Source: Cercophora sp. LCS_1 (taxonomy: Eukaryota > Ascomycota > Sordariomycetes > Sordariales > Lasiosphaeriaceae). From it: a stretch of DNA of 64,000 bases. The stretch covers positions 1,547,898 to 1,611,897 of the forward strand of contig JAPZLL010000006.1 of NCBI GenBank assembly GCA_036250225.1, given 5' to 3'. The notes beneath the pieces were generated by a model, which made no database searches, was not told the origin of the DNA, and saw only the letters and a program-made list of their open reading frames with translations. A program made the translations under genes and the position numbers. This document shows positions 1-12,100 of this stretch, in pieces. Every line of letters begins with the position of its first letter. Within the stretch, counting starts at the first letter, position 1.

Positions 1-2
1 TG

Positions 3-191
3 CGAGGCGCTGGCACGGGCGTGGCGAGTTTTTTGAACCGTGCGACTGGCTTGGTTGCGCCAATGTTGGCTGCCGGGATGCCCGGTGATGGGACGACGAC
101 GCCGGTTTATCTGTCGGCGGTGTTGATCTTGGCTGCTTTTGTGGGGATGTGTATGATACCGATTGAAACACGGGGAAGACAAAGGTTGTGA
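3..191 (+). CDS. MFS transporter, C-terminal end only
   Basis: The window opens inside a coding frame that ends at a TGA at 189-191; about 62 residues are visible. They contain the motif VASFLNRATGLVAPML, a hydrophobic helix (VYLSAVLILAAFVGMCMI) and the ending PIETRGRQRL. The RGxGxGxASxxNRxxGxxAP pattern followed by a last membrane helix and a PxETRGR-like tail is typical of the final two helices of major facilitator superfamily transporters of the sugar/carboxylate porter type. The substrate cannot be told from this fragment. The gene is convergent with the J-domain gene downstream, with about 270 bp between stop codons. The 5' part lies outside the window. Confidence 0.7.
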   Translation, partial: RGAGTGVASFLNRATGLVAPMLAAGMPGDGTTTPVYLSAVLILAAFVGMCMIPIETRGRQRL

Positions 192-462
192 GCATGGAAT
201 GGGAGTTTACTTGGATTTACGTATATAAGCGCTTGGCAGCTGGAGTGATGGAGTTGGATATGTTTTCTTTTTCCGGTTGGATATGGGGGAAAAGAAAGGG
301 AATCGGATTCCACCGTCGAGGTCTCAGAAAGTCCGGAGCGAATAAGGCGAACAACCACTGGAAAAACCACTTGGAAACAGGAAAGATCAAAAGGCATAGG
401 ATAGTCTACACGGGTAGACAAAACACTATTCTCTACAACGCATCCATAAATTCATCGTAGTG

Positions 463-1557
463 CTATTTTGTCCCCTTTGCTCCGGCCGGGGCATCTACCC
501 GTCGTTTCTGAAAGCCTCTCCCGAGAGCATCCCTCACCATCGGGTCCGTCTTGATGGTATTCTGCACCAGCCACTCCTTCACCTTCCCCTTCATATTCGT
601 CAACATCTCTTCATCCCCGGCATACGGCGCCATCTCCGTCTCTAGCAGCCTCACTGCGTCACCATCCAACCCCTTCACCACTCCCTCTAGCCTCTCCAGC
701 CCCTGTTTCAGCGCAACCTCCTCGTTAACTCCCTTCTTCCCCACCACCAGCTGCCCGCCCCTCGTATCGGCATTCAACATCGGCCCAATCTGCGAAAAGG
801 CAATATACAGCGTGACGCTCAACTTGCGCGCCAGCTCAACCGCCTGAAACGGCAAATACGGCCGCCGCCCAGCAGCCCACCCAAGCAACGGGTTAACCAC
901 CCACTCCAAGATCGCCGGTCTTCCAGGCCGAGTAACCGTATGCACCTCAAACACGAACACAACCGCAAGGACCAACCACCTCTCGAACCGTCCCCAGTCC
1001 AAATACCCCAGCAGTCCCAACCCGTACATCACCGCCGCCGCGATACCATAGTACGGCACGATGATCTGCGCGCCATGCACCACGTAATCCCTAATCGTGA
1101 CGCAATGCTGCCACCCCGCAATCTGGGGACCAAACCGCTCGTACGCGAACCGCTTGGCCGGATCTGACAACGTCTCGGCCGCCGTCTTGAGGTGGTTGTA
1201 AAAGTTGTTGACGGCCTGGGCGTCGTGGCCCGTGACTTTATCGGGGTGGAACTGGGACGCGAGACGGCGGAAGCGGGACTTGATCTCGCGCTCGGTTGCG
1301 TTGAAGGGGACGTCGAGATCGGCGTAAAAGGACGAGGCGGCTTGCAGCTCGTAGTCGGCTTCGTAGATGGTGTAGAGCAGGTAGAGCGAGACGACCAGGA
1401 TGTGGATGCGCCGCCTGTGTTCGGCAAAGCGCGCGGTGCCTGGCTGCGGCTTGGGATCGCCGGCGCGGATGGTGATGGAGTAGTAGAGGGCTTGGGTCCA
1501 TGAGGTGACGAGGTTGGGGAGGAAGGACCAGCCTAGGAGGGAGAGAATGCCGGACAT
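463..1557 (-). CDS. membrane-anchored J-domain (DnaJ-like) protein
   Basis: An uninterrupted 364-residue frame starts at the ATG at 1557. Seen: a hydrophobic segment at about residues 52-66, a J domain at about 74-145 with the Hsp70-stimulating HPD tripeptide at 104-106 (SQFHPDKVTG), then two further hydrophobic segments at about 160-184 and 193-207, and a helical C-terminal part. This arrangement (N-terminal membrane segment, J domain, membrane segments) is that of fungal ER-membrane DnaJ chaperones, which present substrates to a luminal or cytosolic Hsp70. The topology is inferred. It lacks the Gly/Phe and zinc regions of type I DnaJ. No intron is needed. It could be called a SEC63-like or ERJ5-like co-chaperone, but I do not see a Sec63 Brl domain. 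Confidence 0.8.
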   Translation of the reverse strand: MSGILSLLGWSFLPNLVTSWTQALYYSITIRAGDPKPQPGTARFAEHRRRIHILVVSLYLLYTIYEADYELQAASSFYADLDVPFNATEREIKSRFRRLASQFHPDKVTGHDAQAVNNFYNHLKTAAETLSDPAKRFAYERFGPQIAGWQHCVTIRDYVVHGAQIIVPYYGIAAAVMYGLGLLGYLDWGRFERWLVLAVVFVFEVHTVTRPGRPAILEWVVNPLLGWAAGRRPYLPFQAVELARKLSVTLYIAFSQIGPMLNADTRGGQLVVGKKGVNEEVALKQGLERLEGVVKGLDGDAVRLLETEMAPYAGDEEMLTNMKGKVKEWLVQNTIKTDPMVRDALGRGFQKRRVDAPAGAKGTK

Positions 1558-3194
1558 GGTGGGCTGGCTTGGGAGCTTGTGCCCCAGCGGGGTTGTGAGC
1601 TTGTGGGGTTTTGACGATGATCAAGACGGTTTGTAGTGTAGACAAGAGGCGGATATCAAAAGTGGTGGGCTAGGTAGTTTTTTTGATGTTGCGCAGCGGA
1701 ATGCGCAACGCTGGTTGCGATCTCCCGCGCTTTGGTTTGGTGGTGGAACAAAAATGGTAAGCTGTCCACAATGACTTTCTTTGAGCTTGCGCGACCGCGT
1801 CCCAAGGCGCGCGACGCTCCCGCCCCGCTGCAGGCAGGGGTCTGCGGTTAATTATCGAAAGTGCTGGCACGCACCTCCCGTCCCCGGAACCTAGGCCCTG
1901 AATGCTTGCCGCCAAGAGATTCCAAGCCAAATGCGTCCTCGCCATCACGAAGCCACGTTTTTCTGCTGAGACATTCCGAGTTGATACCAGCGTGTTCTCA
2001 TCTTGGCTTTGTCCAGCTGTGCTAACAGGATTTATGATGAGGAGCTTACAAGTTGAAGAAGATGTCTTTCTAGGAAATTTCCACTAGTCCCCTGCGCGAC
2101 GTTCGAGGGAACCTGCGGTGAGTTTCTGGTAGTGTCGCTGAGTTTTGTCGTAGATCGAGACAAACTGGTCACACACATTGCGTCTTCACAACGACCAAGA
2201 CATATGTCGCCTCCGGTTTCCCTGAGATCCAACACTTAGGGCAGCGTCAGCAATTCGTCTCATTCGGCGGCGTTCGCGCTTCGCATCCCGGTTTTCTCAT
2301 GGTACTTGAACGTGGCGCTGAATCCAGACGGCAAAATTGCTACAGCGCAGAGCCGCCAGGTAGATGATGGCCCTAAAGATCCACACGACAATCCAGGATG
2401 ATTTGCGTCACGTTTGGCAGGTAGTGAATCAGTCTCAGTCCGTTGACATTCACCCAGACTAAGTGTTCCTAGGGTAGCTGAAGAATGACGTCGAAGTCGC
2501 ACAAGTGAGATAGCTGCGAAGGGATGACGTTGTCCGCACACCTCAACTCAGTTCCACATATCTTTCCACATATCTTTCCAGCATGTAACCAACAGGTAGC
2601 TGTTATCCGCAACCTCCAATTCTACGATTTCCATGGCAGGGCATCGATGCCGAGGCATCCACAGCAGCGAACGACAGCTGTTGCGGGGAAGCTTAGCTCC
2701 CCGGTCGAGTGCGGGGATAGCGCCTTGTCACCCCTGTCCCCTCCAACGCCCGAACCAATCGAGAGGCTGTGATTTTCCAGGAGAGGCAGGGCCAAGGCGA
2801 AAGCGAACGTTACCCCAGCGCGTTTCCCACACTGGCAGGCTCGGGGGGGCCTTCCGCTCTTCGACCCCCTTGACCCCCCACTCGTTTCCAAGATGAAGGG
2901 GACGAGAGTTCAGCTCCGGACAAGTCGTGCTCCGAGGCACCGAGGCGGCCGGAAGGGCTCCTATATCTCTAGCACAACACCAACGACTCGTGTCTCTTCT
3001 TCTCGTTTCGGGGCGTCTCACCGATTTGCAAAATATCTGCGAACCAATCACCTACCCCGGCCTTCACCAGCTGCAGGTCGCCGTGCTTACTCCCTCGCGG
3101 TCTTACTTTCACACGGCGTCGGTCTCTGCCTCCTCCCCATCTTTCCGTGTCCTCGCAGACAACCCCCGTCCATACTGTCTGGAAAACCGCCAAG
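1558..3194. other. intergenic region between divergent genes, no gene seen
   Basis: This 1.6 kb stretch separates the J-domain gene (-) and the CoA ligase (+), so it holds both promoters. The part from about 2900 to 3190 is CT-rich and probably the ligase leader. Short frames here (up to about 117 codons) have no recognisable domain and overlap each other on both strands. I see no RNA gene or repeat. Confidence 0.5.
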
Positions 3195-5039
3195 ATGACG
3201 ATCCAATCCCGCTGGGAGATTGATATCCCGCGCTGCTCCTTGCAGCAATGGATCTTTGGCTCCGCGACTGGGCCGGTCAACGACTTCAAGGCGTTCATCG
3301 ACCCTGAGAACCCGGACGCCAACTATCTCACATTCACCAATTATCGCCTCCTCTCCAAGCGGGTGGCCCTTGGCCTACAAAAAGCCGGCCTCAAGACAGG
3401 GGAGCGGGTCCTCCTCTTCTCCGGCAACAACCTCTTCTTCCCCTCCGTCTTTCTCGGCGTGTTGATGGCCGGTGGCATCTTCACAGGAGCTAACCCTACC
3501 TTTGTTCCTCGTGAGTTGGCGTATCAGCTCCGCGATTCCGAGGCCAGCTTCCTCATTGTGGCCGAGGCCGCCCTGCAAACCGCGTTGGAGGCCGCAAAGG
3601 AGGCAGGCTTCCCCCGGGACCGGATCTATGTTTTTGGGGCGAAGAGTGCACTTGCTCCTGAGCTCGCCGAGTCGCCGAACCCCGGCCCGGGAGCCAAAGG
3701 CCGTGTAGATGGCATTCGTCACTGGACAGAGCTTATCGCCGGTAACCTTGCTCAAGGGCGAACCTGGAGCTGGGTCGAGCCGTCAAACCCCGAAGAGACC
3801 ACATGCTGCCTTAACTACAGCTCTGGTACCACTGGTGTTCCCAAAGGCGTTGAGATCAGCCACTACTCATACGTTTCCAATGGGGAGGGCGTCGTCTTCA
3901 ATCAAGATCTCGACCCAGACTTCCCTGCGAAGCGCAAGCGACAGCGTGGACTGTGTTTCTTGCCACTCTATGTAAGCCCAGATAAACTCTGAAGACCAAC
4001 ACCAATAGCTGATGTGATTCACAGCATGCATACGGACAGACGTATTTCGTTGCCAACCTCCCGCGCCTCGGAATACCCTCGTATGTCATGGCCGGGTTCG
4101 ACTTCGTCAAGATGCTTGAGTACGTGCAGCGCTACAAAATCACCACACTTACGTTGGTTCCGCCTATTGTGTTGGCATTGGCCAAACACCCCTTGACCAA
4201 GAACTACGACTTGTCCAGCCTCGAGACAATTGGTAGTGGTGCGGCACCATTGGGGCGAGAAATTTGCGAGGAGGTAGAAAAGTTGCTGCCGAACAAAGAA
4301 GTCGTCATTCGCCAAGGATGGGGAATGACCGAGGTCACTTGCACTGCCATGGGATGGGACCCGAGAACCAAAGGTGTTAGCACAGGTGTCGGAGAGATGA
4401 TGCCCAACTGCAAGGCTAAACTCGTGGCATTGGATGGCAGAGAGATAACCAAGGGCGGGGAGAGGGGAGAACTGTGGGTCAGCGGCCCGACGCTCCTGAG
4501 GCGGTACTGGCGTAAGGAGCAGGCCACCAAGGACACCGTCGTCGTGGACGCAGACGGCACAAGGTGGCTGAAGACTGGTGATATCGCATTTGTGGATGAT
4601 TACCAGCCTGGTGGTGTCTTCCACGTTGTTGATCGGATCAAGGAATTGATCAAAGTTAAGGGCAACCAGGTGGCGCCCGCCGAACTGGAGTCTGTCTTGT
4701 TGGAGAATCCAGCCGTGGTGGATGTTGCTGTCATTGGAGTTACAATTGACGGCAACGAGTCGCCAAGAGCATATATCGTCAAGAATCCTGCATCGAAGGC
4801 AACGGAGAAAGACATTGCCGGCTGGATGGCGGATAAGGTAGCCCCTTACAAGCAGCTCAAGGGCGGCGTGGTGTTTACGGATGCAATTCCCAAGAACCCT
4901 GTAAGTCTTGCGAACTAACAAAATGAAGGTATGAGAAGCTAACAGGCAATAGTCTGGTAAGATCCTACGCGCACAGCTTCGTGAGAGGGCAAAGAAGGAG
5001 GTCGGCGATAGCGAGCCAAAGGCATCGAAGCTTGCTTAG
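3195..5039 (+). CDS. AMP-dependent CoA ligase, 4-coumarate-CoA-ligase-like
   Basis: Three exons: 3195-3971, 4025-4900 and 4953-5039, giving 579 residues. Introns (53 and 52 nt) start GTAAGC and GTAAGT. Family adenylating enzyme (ANL superfamily): it activates a carboxylic acid as acyl-AMP and transfers it to CoA. Motifs seen: the P-loop-like YSSGTTGVPKGVE at 208-220 (A3); LPLYHAYGQ, created by joining exons 1 and 2; GWGMTEVT (A5); LKTGDIAFVD (A7); VDRIKELIKVKGNQVAP (A8); and PKNPSGKIL across the last splice, whose lysine is the catalytic A10 lysine. The start was chosen at the ATG before TIQSRWEID; an upstream in-frame Met exists at 3147. The substrate is unknown: phenylpropanoid, fatty or aromatic acid are all possible. 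The C-terminus reads ASKLA, one residue longer than a peroxisomal SKL tail. Confidence 0.88.
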
Positions 5040-5462
5040 GTAGCTTCAAGGCGAATCACTTCGCGCTCTCCCTCACTAGGACCAACCGGCTTTGGGAGTC
5101 TCTCGGGCTATCAATCTATCCCGGGAATCTCCGTTGCATCTGGATACCGCTCTGGGTTCATGGCAGGCACGACCTGCTCTTCCCTGCACGCACATATATA
5201 CTCTAGGGAAGGAACGAAGGGACCAAAGAAAGGGCAAGCTTGTCTTTCCTCCAAATAGATAAGCCAAGTGCAATTTCTCTCTCAATCCACCTCGTCTGTC
5301 ATGTTGCAACCTCCCCGCTGCGTGAGTCTCCCTCTTCTCTGCATTCGCCCTGGAGTGCTTGCTTCCTCACATGAACACCTTCCTTACCTTGTACCGGCTT
5401 GGTAGTCCTCTACGCTGCAAGAACGTGTCTGGCACAGGGATTCCTGGGCTGGGCCTGCTACG
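5040..5462. other. short intergenic spacer
   Basis: About 420 bp between the CoA ligase stop and the OB-fold protein start, same strand. It must hold the ligase 3' UTR and the promoter of the next gene. No domain-bearing frame or repeat is visible. Confidence 0.5.
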
Positions 5463-7206
5463 ATGGCCCTTCACAACGCATCAATTCAATCCTTCTTCCC
5501 CAAGACACCCGCTGCTTCCTCCAAGCCCGCAACCTCTGCGCCAATGCTGAACGTAGACGAGCCCCATGATGGCTTCACCCCGAGCGAGGTTGAGGAAGCT
5601 ATTCTTCCCACTACTCAGGCCTGGAAGCCAAAAGGAGAATATGAGCGTTTAACTATCGACCAGATCCGCTCTGGGCCACTGAGGGTCCGATTTATGGGCA
5701 GAATCGTCAATTTCTACGTTGTCCGAGACCGAGACCGAGACCCTTCAAAGCCCCAGAAGTCAAGCGCTCCGCCAGGTTACCACTGGCTCGCCGTCAAAGA
5801 TGACACTGGTACCATTCTTGTAAGTCACTGTTGCGCAGACAGGAAGCCCAGGACTAATGTGACGCCCAACAGGTCAAGTTGAACGCACCTGGTATTCCCC
5901 AGGAACATGTAATCCTCGGCAAACTGGTCACCGTCTGGGTCGGATTTGTGGGCGAAAACAGCTCGGGCTCTGCCCCTCTTCGTATACCCTTTGTGTCAAT
6001 GGTTGTCCCGGTCCATCTACACCAAGGATCGTCGTCTTGCATTAGATTCCACCCAGAGCCTTCGGGATCGGCGGACCTCACTCTCTGTCGGCTTCCGCTG
6101 GAATATTCTCCGGGATCGCAGCTGCCCAACCTGATGAGCCTCGAGGCCTATTTGAACAGTGGCCATGACGACGTCCCCGGCGCTAGAATCATCGTGTGTG
6201 TGTCGAGCATCGGGCGGCGAAATATCATAAGACCGAAAGATCCAGGCACACCAGCGCTACAGCTTATGGAGGCCAAGTTGTTTGACGAGACTACTGAGTG
6301 CACTTTGAAGCTATGGCAAGACCAAATCGCCTCGGCAGACTCGTGGATCGCTGGTGAAACCATCTTGTTGATCACCAACCCAAAGTGGCGACCGGGGTAC
6401 AAAAAGAACTCGAGCCCCGAGATCGAGGTTGGCCTTTCGTCGACAGTCGATGTAAACCCGGATTTTCCGGATGCTGACTGGCTCAGAAAGAAGGCTATGA
6501 CGAGGATGAAGAAGGGACGCGCACACATTCCATTTCCCAGCATTTGGGATAATACCCACAACCTTGACGACGCGTTGTTCACTCTCGCCGAGGTAGATGA
6601 CTTTGCCAGGGCAGACCCCAAGGCCATGTTCACTGGCAGGCTGGGTCTACTGGTGCTGGGAACAAAGGTTACGGACAAGGCGAGGAAGGAGGAGCTGTGC
6701 TGCGCTGATTGGTATGTTTGTCTACCTGGCTGCTCTTCCGGGAAATTAACACATACTAGCTGCGGCATGCTCCTTTTCTCTGCCAGGCCGAGGGCCATGT
6801 GTAAGAAATGCCTCCGAGAACGAGAGCTGTGGCTCAACCCACTGATTATCGGGTCCCTGATCGATGAGACGGGATCGATTGCACCGGGTAAGCTGATATG
6901 GAGTGAGAAGGCTTGGACTCAGTTGTTCTTTGGAAGGGGAAAGTCTATGTTGGACGACCCGTTGTCAACGAGAGATGACGAGACGCAGGATTCATGGAAG
7001 GATTTGACAAAGATGGGCCTGGATGGGCTCCGAGCAGTGGAAGATGATCTGCTGTATTCAAGACTGATGCTGAGGTTCGGGTATTCCGCAGAGGTGGGTA
7101 GACTTTGCGTGTTTGGTGTCGAGTGGTAGGTGACGGGATAGTACGTGTGGATGTTGGCAGCGATGGGACGGACTTTGCTACCATTTTTGACCTGGGCAAC
7201 GCCTAG
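5463..7206 (+). CDS. OB-fold single-strand-binding-type protein with zinc ribbon and PIP-box-like N-terminus
   Basis: Proposed exons 5463-5819, 5873-6711, 6760-7097 and 7142-7206 give 532 residues; the last 44-nt intron is the least certain. Residues 5-12 (NASIQSFF) fit the PCNA-interacting pattern Qxx(I/L)xxFF apart from Asn for Gln. Three beta-rich segments at about 45-190, 205-330 and 340-510 look like successive OB folds, as in RPA1 or MEIOB-like proteins, and the third contains a zinc ribbon: CCADCC, formed only after removing the 48-nt intron, then CKKC about 12 residues later. This is the placement of the zinc ribbon in RPA70 DBD-C. I infer a single-stranded DNA binding role in replication, repair or meiosis. 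The exact orthologue is not recognised. It follows the CoA ligase on the same strand with its own promoter. Confidence 0.65.
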
Positions 7207-7471
7207 TGCCTGTTGGGCTCGCCAAATTCAAGCACATGTTGACATCGGATCCAGATTGACGAGACGGAGATCAGCATGTTCGCAATGTCACAATGTCACA
7301 TGTCGCATGGCATAATTGAGTAAATGTACTCGATTCTGTGGTCTGTGATCTGTAAAGACTGGCTACGTGCCTATCTAGCACCCATTCTCTCTCCATTTGA
7401 AACGACTGATCCATGCGCAACAAGCATCAAACCCAGCAAACACGCTCATTTCGGAGACTAGGACGAAACGC

Positions 7472-9147
7472 TTAGAAGAGCTTGTGCTCGAGGGTCATGT
7501 CGGACTCGGGCTCCAAGCCAACGCAGGCACGGAAGATGTTGGTGAGGGCACCGCGCTGCTTGGCAAGAGCGTTGACAACGGGAGTGCCGGGGGGCGTGAG
7601 AGGGGCCTTGAGCATGTAGCTCAGAATGCTAAGCACGCTGTGGAAGGACTTGTAGTCCTCGGCGTCGGCCTTCCACTGGATGCGAGTCATCATCTCGGCG
7701 ACCAGGACGAGGTCGATGATCAGCGGCGAGGCAAGCAGAGAGTCCTCGCAGACGTTGAAGATCCTAGTTTCTATTAGATGATGAGATTACAAAAAGGGGA
7801 CAATAGAGATCCTTACGAGATGGTCTGGTGACCGCCCATGAAGATCTCGGCGTAGTACTCATCAAGGGCACGCTTGTTGTCGCCAACAGCGGGCATGTAC
7901 TTGATGACGACGGTATGGTCGGGGTGCTCGCCCGGGGCGTAGAGAACGTTGTTGGCTTCAACCATGTCGTCGACGACGTTGGACTTGGATATCTCCTTGG
8001 AGCGGAACTGCTTCTGGGAGGACAAGTTCTTGCCGTCGTTGTTGCCAAGATGGTTGTAGCTGGCAATGGATGTGAGCTTGATGCCAGCGTTGATGAGGAA
8101 GTCGACAAGAGCCGACTTCATCTTGGTCTGGCCGGACTTGAAGTCATCGCCACCAATGAAGGCGCCGTGCTTCTCGGCCAGGTCAATGGCGCCGGGAACA
8201 AAGGTGTTCTGGGGCGAACCGTTGATAAAGGGCGTGTTCTCCAAGATGCAGGCAACGGAGAAGACGGTTGAGGGGGACACCTCCTCGTGGCCCTCCTCGA
8301 TGGCCTTGAGGAGGTTCTCGGCAGTGTCGTTGACACCGGCAATGATATCGGCGAAACGCTCAGTGTTGGCAGTCCACAGGACGACGATCTTGTCGAGGCC
8401 GTTGGCAGCCTTGAAGTCGCGAATATCCTTGCGGATCTGCTCAACGTGGGCGGTCGAGGCCTTGGAGCCGGGGATCAAGTTGTCGGCACGGTCCTCCTGG
8501 TTGGCGGCGATGAAGTCCGGGTAGTAGATGCTAGGGAGAGGCACCAAGGCCTCCATCTCCTTGCGGACCTGGGCCTTGAGGGTGGGCTCGAGCACCTGGG
8601 CGCGGTCCATGGCCTCGGCCAGGTTGACCTTGCTGATGTCCCAGCCGCCAATGACAAAGTCGTTGGGGTGGACCATGGGAAGGACGTCGTGGAAGGGGAT
8701 GTTGACGTCCTTCATGGTCTTAGCGTCGGTACCGAGCTTCATGGTCGAGCCCATGATGACGGAGCCGAAGTAGTTGGCGGCACGAGGGCCCTCGCGGGTC
8801 TCCCAGGTGAGGCCGCGGCGGTTGGCAATGATGCCGGCCGTCACGGTCGAGCCGTTGTTACCGCCCCAGCCGACCAGCATGACGCCGAGCTTGGGCACCT
8901 TACGGTCGACCTTGAAGTCGTAGACGGTTTCCTTGGGCGTGGCAACATACTTACCGTCGTCGCCGCGGTTCACAAGGGTGGTGCGGTAAGTGTACTTGGA
9001 GCGGATCTCGTCATCCGTGTACACCACGTTGGGGGAGGTGACGGTAAAGAGCGGACGGGCGACAGCGGAGCCGTTGGCGGATCCGTTGGCAGCACCGTGT
9101 CCACCACCGTTGGCAGAGCCCACATCGACCTCGGCGTGAGGAGCCAT
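7472..9147 (-). CDS. INO1: inositol-3-phosphate synthase
   Basis: Exons 7817-9147 and 7472-7763 (53-nt intron) encode 540 residues. The enzyme converts glucose 6-phosphate to 1D-myo-inositol 3-phosphate, using NAD in a redox-neutral cycle in the cytosol. It is the committed step of inositol and phosphatidylinositol synthesis. Seen: the NAD-binding motif GWGGNNGS at 93-100, NGSPQNTFVPG at 310-319, the catalytic GDDFKSGQTKMKS at 333-345, SYNHLGNNDGKNLS, and HQTISIFNVCEDSLLASP made by the splice, which matches the family signature. The length agrees with yeast and fungal INO1 (about 530). The N-terminal 30 residues are Gly/Ala/Asn rich and variable. The start is the ATG at 9147. It is convergent with the OB-fold gene (265 bp between ends). 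Confidence 0.97.
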
Positions 9148-12100
9148 GGTTTGCAAAGAGGTTTGTTATACGTGTGTGGAGAGTAACTCTTTATCGAGTG
9201 GGGGCTGAGTCCGCTGAACTTCCCGAAGGGGCAGCGCAACGGGCTCCTGCGTAGGGGTGGTGGACGCTGGGGGTTTGTTAGTGAGCGTGAAAAGGCAGAG
9301 ATGCACGAGAAGAGCGGATAGAGGCTATTCTCGGCGGAAGAAGTGGGTGGAAAGAGCGTACGAGTTGAGGAGGTTGGAGAACGTCTTGCCGGTGGAAGCG
9401 ATCGCGGCCGAAGCGCGATCTTTCAAGACGATTAAATAGAGGTCTGGAAGACCGTTGAGGTGCGCAAGGCAGGAGCGAGGCGAGTCGTGATCTGAAGTTG
9501 AAACGGATGAAATGTTTGGTGAGAAAATTTCAAAAGTTCGGATGAGAAAAAAGCAGACCACTACTTCTTTTTATATTGCAATTGGGGTGGAGGAGTGGGA
9601 ACAACGATGGGGAGCCCTTGTTGAAAGGTTGGGGCGGTGAACGGGGCACTAAGAAGTGCCGGCTCGTCCGGAGCGCTGCGGTGCAGGAGGCTTTGGACTT
9701 TCTAGCGGCCATGATCCATGGGCGACAGGCGCGATGGGCGGGGAGTGTCTCCGCAACCTTTGCATGGAAGGTTTCCTTTCCGTCCGCCTGGGCAATTGTC
9801 ACCCGTATTTGCTCATGATCCCATCACCAACCGAATGCACCGCATCGCCATGCGAGCAACCGCGGAACTCGCACCGTGCAGCACCAAGAGATAGCAGCAA
9901 CCCGGCATAAAAAGCGATAGAATTCTGAAATGCAGCAAGGAACGACGGAGTTTCCTGATTGTCTGTCGTGCGTTGTCGCAGTTTCCTTCTTTCATGGCCT
10001 AAGACCTTCGTTTTCGCAATCGGTACCCCGCTATATGTATGGCGAGTCGCTTGCGCGGGGTTGGCGCCGGACTGATTGGCCGTCACGGCGAAAATCGGCG
10101 CGCCAATGCCCGTCATGTCCCAGCCCGGATGCCAGGACCCTGCCCCTCGTCCAGCTCCGGAGGCGGCGGCATCGTCCCATGCCTCCCCGAGTCCGCTGCG
10201 GACAGCGGGGGACTCGGTGGCTGACTCCTTGCTGCTGCCTCTTACTGTCCTACATGCCGAATACCTGCGTTAGTCACGGCCAACAACCGGCGCTCATTGA
10301 TTCTTGACAGGAACGATGCTGCGCGTCAGACGCACCGGGCCCCTTCTGGAAGCACCGGGTGCGCCTGTTCTTCTGGCTCCGACCGAAGGAGAGTTTGCCA
10401 GCAAGTCGGTTTTCACGGGAACAACTACTCCGACTTGAAGGACTCCGATCGTTGCCTCGCTCTCCTGACGATCCGCCGCGGGGCCATCCCCGACTGAGCC
10501 AACCACGTCCCGTATTGAAGCCGCAGAGCCGAGAGAATACTACATACAAGTCAAGACGACTGCAGGCCCAGATGACGTGGCCGCCATAAATACGGGGACT
10601 CCTGCCGCCGAGGAAAGCTAGGAGAGCGGATTGTTGATATCGGCTTTCTGTCCCGTCCTCGGTTTCTTGGCTCGGGTCGATATCGGCCGGTAGTCTATCG
10701 CATTGCATGACGGACGGCAGAGTCGAGTCCATGCCTTTCAGATCCTTTGTCTCACGTCGCAAAGTGCCAGAGGCTCGGAAAGCCCCTGTCTTTTGTTTCC
10801 TGTTTGAAGTCCGTCATGGACAACCCGGCCGCAAATCAGGAGGCCTTCTCCACGAAACATTGCTGGCCTGAAACCTCAAGGCCGTTTACAAGTCTTGGGT
10901 TCCCCAGCGCTTGCGGCGTGGGAAAGGGGAGACAGCCAAAATAAGAAACGTGGCTTCTGGAAGTCGTGGAAGAAGAGGAAAAAGAAAGCTGTCTCTTGAT
11001 TGACGATAGGCGCCGGCCACCAAGGCAGCCCATTTCGTGCATCACTTGCTCGTCAAGTGATCCCCCACCCGAAAGGCTGTTGGCTCCCGCGGCGTCTGCA
11101 CGATACATCCCTTACTTCTCAGGCTCTCAGCCCCGCCGATTAGAGGTTGCAGAAAATTGCCCGCTCGCACCCCCTTACACTCAGCAACCTGCAAGTCGAT
11201 GACCACATCAATGACATGAGGGAATCAAACCGCCGTCTCGTAGCAACACCAGCCTCGAGTTTAGATTGCTGATGCACACACAAGGGGTGTATTACCTGCA
11301 GCACCCGCACCAGCGGGCTTGAGATAAGATGTCGTGCGATTGCTTGGATGTGGCTTGCCGTGGCGTTCCACGTTGCAACGTCGAAAGGCACGACGCCAGA
11401 AACGGAAGTTGCCTTTACTCTTTCGTGGGGTTTTTGCTGCGTGGTGGTGACATTGGATGCAAGCACTTCCGCAGGATCCTGGATCCCCCGAACTGAGCGG
11501 TTGTCCGGCCATCCTCCGCCCAAGTCCGTTGTCACCCGCCATCCGCGTCGCCCTGCCCTGGCAATTCAGGGGGAAGAGAGGCTCTTGGGGCATTTCTACT
11601 CTGTGAATGGACCGGTGCCGCCGTCCGATCGGATTTGCCACCCAGAAAGATCTCATTTGGGCATGCTCAATCGGATCGGTGACTCTGGTGTCGTGCTTCC
11701 TTTGCTGAGGCATGACGAAATGCGGACCGCACAGCGAGGTGAGTGAACTGAGGTGAGGCCGTCACAGAGCACCCTGACTGGTCCGCGGGGAGGACAGGGG
11801 TGCTCGGTCACGGCAAGCCACAGCCAGTGGTGAGCGGCCTGCCCTTGCCAGTCTGGGGTTCTTCGCACGGCTTCCGACTCGGCATGGCGCTTCCCCAGTT
11901 CTCAAAGGATCATTGGCGTGTCAAGAAGGCGATCAATCTCAAGGCTAGGCACGAACAACCATTCAGCCGCCCGAGAAGATCGATTGCGCAACAGGTAGAT
12001 GAGCCTCGTGAACAGCCGGAATTGCGGCTACGATTGGCGCGATTCCAGAAGCCAATCGAGTCCGGAGCCCGTACCCAAACCACGACGGCGGTAACGCACA

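Noticed and set aside
4019..4921. 300-codon frame antisense to the CoA ligase
   Set aside because: It overlaps a convincing enzyme frame and its introns, with no recognisable content.
8287..9186. 299-codon open frame antisense to INO1
   Set aside because: It mirrors the codon pattern of INO1, begins inside it and has no domain; a shadow frame.
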